DNA from: Brasenia schreberi
Taxonomy: Eukaryota > Streptophyta > Magnoliopsida > Nymphaeales > Cabombaceae
DNA length: 64,000 bases
Direction of reading: 5' to 3'
NCBI GenBank assembly: GCA_036023115.1
Contig: JAYKKT010000087.1
Coordinates: 9,766,501-9,830,500, forward strand
Both the position numbers and the translations under genes were made by a program. Every line of letters begins with the position of its first letter. Positions within the stretch are counted from its first letter, which is position 1. Below are positions 58,460-64,000 of this stretch, in pieces. The notes beneath the pieces were generated by a model, which had not been told where the DNA came from, made no database searches, and saw only the letters and a list, made by a program, of their open reading frames with translations.

Positions 58460-61030
58460 ATGGCAAGCAAAGGAAAAGGGGTTGAAAGTCCTTTCTTGAT
58501 TCCTGAACATGTTACCAATGAAAAAACAGAGAATTTCCTGATTACAACAACTAAGGTAGATGGCAGAAACTTCTTGGAATGGTAAGGTCAGTGGAATTGG
58601 CTATTATAGAAAGGGGGAGATGGGCTCACCTAATGGGTCAAACATAGAGGCCAGATACAAATAATGCACAATATCCGAGTTGGAGAAGAGAAGATGCATT
58701 AATTTCATCTTGGTTACTTCAGTCTATGATTCCATCAATATCAAAAACCTTTATATTTTTTGAATATGCTTTTGAAATCTGGTATGCAGTCTCTGAAGCT
58801 TATTCCAGAAAAAGGAATGTGGTAAGAGTATGAGATTTTGGAAAGGATCAGAAACTGTAAACAAGGATCTCTTTCTATCAACGAATACTATGCAGATCTT
58901 AGAGGACTTTGGGATGAACTTTTATATGATACTAATATAAAGTGTTCTTCGTGTTACATTAAAAGAAATGCAGAGATTGAAAAGAAAAAGGTATTTGACT
59001 TATTGTGGGGTGTAAATTCAGAATTTGAGTCAATAAAACTCAATATCTTGGGAAAAGATGAACTACCTTCACTGGGGACAATGTATTCATTATTAATCAG
59101 GGAAGATAATCGCAAAAATCTTGAGAAGAACAACATTCCTGTTACAGACCAACATGCACTCCAAACAAGTTCACACTATCGTAGAAAAGGAGGACATCAA
59201 GGTCATGGTAGACTTCATCCTGATAAGAAGTAAAAACTCATATGTTCTCATTGTGGAAAGTCAAGGCACTCTAAAGAATACTGTTGGGAATTACATGACA
59301 ATCCTGATTATTATAAAAACATGAACTCCTAATACTGGTGGAATTTAAGAGCTTATTAAGAGGATAGCAGGCCTAGAAACAAGACTATCTGAACATTCTC
59401 AACCATCTTCCTCTCATGCTACAGTAGCATAAGCAACTCATTCTGTGGTAACTTCTCTTATTCTAATTCAAAGACTTTGATTATTGATTCAGGTGCTACA
59501 TATCACATTGTAGAAGAATCATCATATTTTTCAGATTAGAGACTTTTTCAAAAAAAGGAGCCTATTAAGCTAGTAGATGGTTCTTATTCTTATATGGTTG
59601 GAAAGGGAAGTGTACCCACATGCTTTTTAGACTTAGAATCAATCTATCATGTTCCCAGTTTTCCAATAAATCTACTTTCAGTCAGTTCTTTGACTCGTAT
59701 TATGAAATGTAGTGTAACCTTTACTCTTAATGGTTGTGTGTTTTAGGATTTGAAGACAGAGAAAATCTTTGGTCATAGTAGACTACAAAGGGGCTTATAC
59801 ATTTTGGAAGATTATTTTCAGCATAGAACTTCTTATAGTGCTTTAGCAGTCACAGCTTAGGATGCAGAAATTCGTCTTTGGCATTATCGTCTTGGTTATT
59901 TACCTGTATCAAAACTCCAATATGGTCTACCTCATCTTAGAGTCAAGTTCAATAAAACCTCAAGTTGAATGTGAAGTATGTCAACTTGGGAAACACCAAA
60001 GAGCCACTTATCATTTAAAAGACTCTAGGCGATCTCAACCTTTTGAACTCCTTCATTCTAATATATGGGGTCCCAATCCAGTTACTTCGTTGTTTGGTTA
60101 GAGATATTTTGTCTCATTTATCGATGATTGTTCGCGACTTATAATTATTTATTTAATTAAATCAAAATCTGAAGTTTCTTCTATCTTTCCAGTTGTACAT
60201 AAATTTATTCTTATCCGAAAATTCTTCGTTCAGATAATGGGAGAGAGTACATTAGGAAGCAATTAGAAGAATATCTACACATGCATGATACTGTTCACCG
60301 GACCTCTTGTTCTTATACTCTCAATAAAATGGAATTGTAGAAAGGAAAAATCGCCATATTCTAGAGGTAGCTAGAACTCTGTTACTATAAAATAATGTTC
60401 CTAAATTCTATTGGGAAGAAGTTGTCCTTACTGTTGTTCACCTAATCAATAGAATGCCTAGTATTGTTCTCAAGGGTGAAAGTCCTATCTTTTTCATATA
60501 ATTCATCGTATCTTTGGCTGTACCTGTTTTGTTCATATTCATATACCAAATCGTGATAAGCTTGATCCCAAGTCTGCAAAGTGTATTTTTCTTGGAGATT
60601 CAAACTCTCAAAAGGGCTATAAATGCTACGATCCCCTTGCTAAGAAACTATATGTATCCTTAGATGTCACCTTTGCATAATCTAATCCTTATTATACTTC
60701 TCAGGGGGAGTTCACTTCATCTCAACATATTTTTCCTTATGTCCTACCACTAGTTTCTGGTGATGCAGAGAATATTGCAGATGATAATAGAGAAAAGAGC
60801 AGTGAACCAGAGGAGATCTTAACGTGAAAGAGAGGATCAAGGAATATTATTTACTCTAAAGAAGAACCATCTCCTTATCCAAATACCAAAGATATTTTCC
60901 CTGACTCAGATCCTCAATTGGAAGTGGGAGAAGACCTAGAGATTCCTATTGCCATTCGTAAATGTAAACGTAGTTGTACACGGTATCCTATTTCTGATTG
61001 TAGCTCATATGTTAATACTTCTAAGCTATA
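58460..61030 (+). pseudogene. Copia gag-pol, decayed
   Basis: Gag starts at the ATG at 58460 (MASKGKGVESPFLIPEHV), is broken by a stop at 58583, and continues in another piece at 58838-59233 (QGSLSINEYYADLRGLWDEL). A CCHC zinc knuckle (CSHCGKSRHSKEYC) lies at 59243-59284. The protease DSGA is at 59486-59497. Pre-integrase LWHYRLGYLP and CEVCQLGKHQRA lie near 59880-60005. In the integrase core the usual HSDIWGP reads HSNIWGP, losing the first catalytic aspartate, followed by FIDDCSRL, DNGREY, and YWEEVVLTVVHLINRMPS. Further stops and frameshifts are scattered. It ends in the linker before RT, where the hAT interrupts. Confidence 0.88.
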
Positions 61031-61594
61031 TCACACTGGTGCGGGTGCAGGTGCGGGATATGAGAAATTTCAAAAAATTTGGGTGCGGCGACACGGCTAG
61101 GGTATATAATATTATATATATTATATATTCAACTAATTCAAGCTAAAAGGCTAGAACAAGTGAGACATCAATTAACATAAGAATATGACGACAACAATAA
61201 GTACACAACTTTATATTAAAGCAAAACAAGTAAAGAACTACCTATGTCATATCAACAATATTATCATAATATCATTTATCAACTATGAACAATATTAATG
61301 TTTGATAAATGAAATGAAGTAATGAACATGTACTTATAAATTATAGATCTTCACTATCAACAATATCATCAACTCAAGGGACTATTGGATCAGAGTATGC
61401 AAATCTTGGCTGTCATCTAAGTGATATTCCTTCGGAGGGTTTGCATCCCAATATTTTGATGCTCCTTCACTGCAATATATTCAAATAAATAACAAGAAAA
61501 GATCAACAATAATCATCATGATGCAAGCAAAGTAAACAATTTTAAAAGATTAGTAATTTTTACCTGTACTCAGCATGAGATCGTGAAACCAATC

Positions 61595-63958
61595 TCATAT
61601 TTGAATGGACATAAACCAAGTCTTCAGCACGACTACTTGATAGATTGTTCCTTTTGATATTGTGAATTTGAGAATATATACTCCAATTTCTTTCACAACA
61701 AGAAGTAGCAGGTGAGATAATAATTTTGATGCAAGCTTTTGAAGAAGAGGCATCTCAAATCCATAACATGCCCACCAATCTAGTGGATCTTGATAATCCC
61801 TTGCTTCCAGTGCTTCTAGTGAATCAAGTCTGGCAAAAGAAAACTTTTCATATTCATAATTTACTTGCTTAAGTAGGTATGAGTCACGATAAATCCTTCC
61901 CAAACACATTTGTCTATTCTTTGCTATTTCAGGATCTTGATTAGGAGGACAACACCCAATGCTCTCATGCAACCATTTCTTTTCATAATATCTTGGATTT
62001 AAAGAATGTGCTAAACAATGCAAGGGAGTGTTACTTTTGTCCCATCTTAAAACTAATATAGAATGTATATGATCATAAAATGCTGATGTCTTAGTTCTTT
62101 TCCCTTATGCTTTAAAATGATTGACTCAACTTTTTCAATCATGGTATCCTATATTTCATAAACTTTATGAAGCATTGGTTCATCTTTATCAACTTCTCTC
62201 AACATCTCCCACATAGACTTTGTGAATTCAAGAAAATATGATACCTTGTCCCACCATAAATCATTAAGAATAATAGTCTTCACTGCTTGGTTGATCTTCA
62301 ACCTTGTTACCACTGTATGCATCTATGCTTGGATCAGTAACCATCTGAACTAATGATGTCTTTATTGTGTTGAATCTTTTTACCATCACAATCAAAGAAG
62401 CAAAACGTGTTTCTGCAACCTTCAACAACTTTAAATGAGAATGTCTATTGAATATCGCTGAAATTAAATGGTGATTCATTACAAAATTCCTTATCTTCAT
62501 ACAATCTGCTGCCATATCTTCAATCCATGAACACAATTCATGTGCACGAAGATTATCTTTATCTTCTGATGGTTTACATATACGAGAAAGAGCCAAATTT
62601 AAACTTTAAGCTACACAAGGTGTCCAAAAAATGTGTGGATAATCACCTTCTAAACTTAACCCTGGACTTTTGCAATTAGCTGCATTATCAGTGATTATTT
62701 GTACAACATTATCTGGTCCAACACTCTTAATAACTTCTACAAATAAATCTTTCAAGTATCCTACAATTTTAATTTCTCCCAATGCATCAACTGACTTCAA
62801 AAATATTGGCCCACTAATTGAATAAGCATTGAAATTAATGAGAAACAATAGAAATAATAGAAATACCATTAGTTTCCCATGGAAACTTCTTATGTTCTAA
62901 AAGTTTTTCAATATTGGCTTTTTCTTCTTTAAGAATAATGGTTCGCAATTTTTCAGAACTTGGAGGAACATAACCATGTAAATTACAATTAGCCTATGAA
63001 GTGACAAGATCTTTTCAATATGGATTTCTTGATACATTAAAAGGAAGTGAATTTGAAAATAAAAATCTTCCAACCTTTCTATCAATCTCCTCCCTTCCAA
63101 CTACATTAAATGATTTTTCAATTACTCCTCCTCTAAAACCTTTAAATTCACTTTGCATTAACTTTCTTTTCTTTTCTGCATCTTCTTTGTATCCACCAAA
63201 TAATGGAATATTTGTTCTTTTTTCACTCCTTTCGTTCTTCTTTCCATACTCAACTTGCTTTTTCATTAATTGTCTTCGTAAATCCTCATCCACATTCGGA
63301 CATACTCTTATACCATGTTTTGATAATTTTAAAAGATGTGCCTTCACTCTGGTATATAATTCTGTAAAATTCATGTTGCAAAATTTACACATAAAATGTG
63401 TATTACCTCCATCACCTTCATATAATGCTCCCTTTTGTACGTGCATCCACAATGGTGCATCATCACGAGGTATTGACTTTCTTTTCAATTAGCCAATGAA
63501 GTGACAAGATCTTTTCAATATGGATTTCTTGATACATTAAAAGGAAGTGAACTTGAAAATAAAAATCTTCCAACCTTTCTATCAATCTTCTCCCTTCCAA
63601 CTACATTAAATGATTTTTCAATTGCTCCTCCTGCTCCTCCTCTAAAACCTTTAAATTCACTTTGCATGAACTTTCTTTTCTTTTCTGCATCTTCTTTGTA
63701 TCTACCAAATAATGGAATATTTGTTCCTTTTTCACTCCTTTCATTCTTCTTTTTATACTCATCTTGCTTTTTCATTAATTGTCTTCGTAAATCCTCATCC
63801 ACATTCGGACATGCTCTTATATCATGTTTTGATAATTTTAAAAGATGTGCCTTCACTCTGGTATATGATTCTGTAAAATTCATGTTGCAAAATTTACACA
63901 TAAAATGTGTATACCTCCACCACCTTCGTATAATTCTCCCTTTTGTGCGTGCATCCAC
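61595..63958 (-). pseudogene. hAT transposase with duplicated BED-finger segment
   Basis: Reading the minus strand from 63958: a BED-type zinc-finger segment (THFMCKFCNMNFTE, VKAHLLKLSKH, ACPNV) occurs at 63958-63515 and again at 63488-63015. DUF659 pieces follow at 62869-62606 (GPIFLKSVDALGEIK, VVQIITDNAANC, FWTPCVA), then 62596-62264 (AETRFASLIVMVKRF). The C-terminal hAT dimerisation region (62023-61595) includes LDWWACYGFEMPLLQKLA and, after a frameshift, a cysteine-tryptophan stretch. Frameshifts and stops separate the pieces. Most domains of an autonomous element are present, but the frame is broken. Confidence 0.85.
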
Positions 63959-63990
63959 AATGGTGCATCATCACGAGGTATTGAAGGTTT
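62993..63990 (-). repeat. ~500-bp tandem duplication in the hAT
   Basis: GAAGTGACAAGATCTTTTCA occurs at 62999 and 63499, an offset of 500 bp. Similarity extends from there to CATCACGAGGTATTGA at about 63474 and about 63984. The right-hand copy has a few extra bases (an added GCTCCT unit near 63627). Each unit encodes a full BED-finger region. Confidence 0.9.
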
Positions 63991-64000
63991 TGAAACTTTT

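Larger units (their letters stand above)
57609..61033 (+). mobile_element. Copia LTR retrotransposon in APC5 intron 4, interrupted by a hAT
   Basis: A 5' LTR (57609-57936), a PBS (57940-57951) and a decayed gag-pol frame run to about 61033, where integrase-to-RT linker sequence stops and the hAT begins. RT, RNase H and the 3' LTR are not in the window and would be expected to the right of the hAT insertion. Same orientation as APC5. Confidence 0.88.
61034..64000 (-). mobile_element. hAT transposon inserted in the Copia element, running off the window
   Basis: Starts near 61034 with CACTGGTGCGGGTGCAGGTG, a G+C-rich terminus unlike the flanking Copia, and continues past the window end. The minus strand encodes hAT transposase segments. 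Its termini and BED region differ from the 50303 element, so it is a separate hAT family. Because the other end is outside, a target duplication cannot be checked. Confidence 0.82.

Overview
This is plant nuclear DNA, almost certainly from a flowering plant. It is A+T-rich, has GT-AG introns, TATA boxes and many (GA)n/(TA)n/(CA)n microsatellites, and it holds plant-specific families: an ERF transcription factor, P-class and DYW-class PPR proteins, a calmodulin-like protein, and Copia, RTE-LINE and hAT elements typical of plants. The sequence alone does not let me name the species. No bacterial-type operon, CRISPR array, rRNA or canonical tRNA gene was seen.

Layout. 0-7.3 kb: transposon debris, namely a FAR1/MULE-type fragment and an internally deleted Copia element with both LTRs (minus strand). 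7.4-8.0 kb: an intronless ERF group IX gene with an EDLL activation motif. 8-14.4 kb: gene-poor. 14.5-15.1 kb: a candidate small gene (132 aa) with a TATA box and a (GA)n leader. 18.7-19.3 kb: relic exons of a class 3 lipase (diacylglycerol-lipase-like). 21.5-23.2 kb: a DUF1279/FAM210-type membrane protein gene (minus) with a probable leader intron and a telo-box/TATA promoter. Directly upstream of that promoter lies a structurally complete but dead RTE LINE (23.3-26.5 kb). 28.3-30.2 kb: a 345-bp tandem duplication and a 647-bp non-autonomous hAT. 31.2-31.8 kb: an intronless calmodulin-like gene (minus). 32-40 kb: repeats, a Copia integrase relic and SINE-like copies. 40.6-42.5 kb: a frameshifted DYW-class PPR pseudogene (minus), divergent from an intact P-class PPR gene (43.4-45.5 kb, plus) that resembles Arabidopsis MTL1/At5g64320. 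49.5 kb to the window end: the 5' part of the APC5 gene (anaphase-promoting complex subunit 5).

APC5 introns are the main structural feature of the right half. Intron 1 holds a decayed hAT. Intron 3 holds a 5'-truncated RTE with an exact 11-bp target duplication. Intron 4 runs off the window after at least 8.9 kb and holds an RTE fragment split by a hAT, then a Copia element split by a larger hAT whose BED-finger segment is duplicated. Target-site duplications give the relative order of several of these insertions.

The host genes are unrelated and independently transcribed: transcriptional regulation (ERF), calcium sensing (CML), organelle RNA metabolism (PPR), an organelle/ER membrane protein (DUF1279) and cell-cycle ubiquitination (APC5). 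I found no convincing new multi-gene system. The most useful observations are the nested transposon chronology, a related hAT family with one transposase-bearing member and short derivatives, the unexplained small gene, and upstream ORFs placed to affect translation of two genes.
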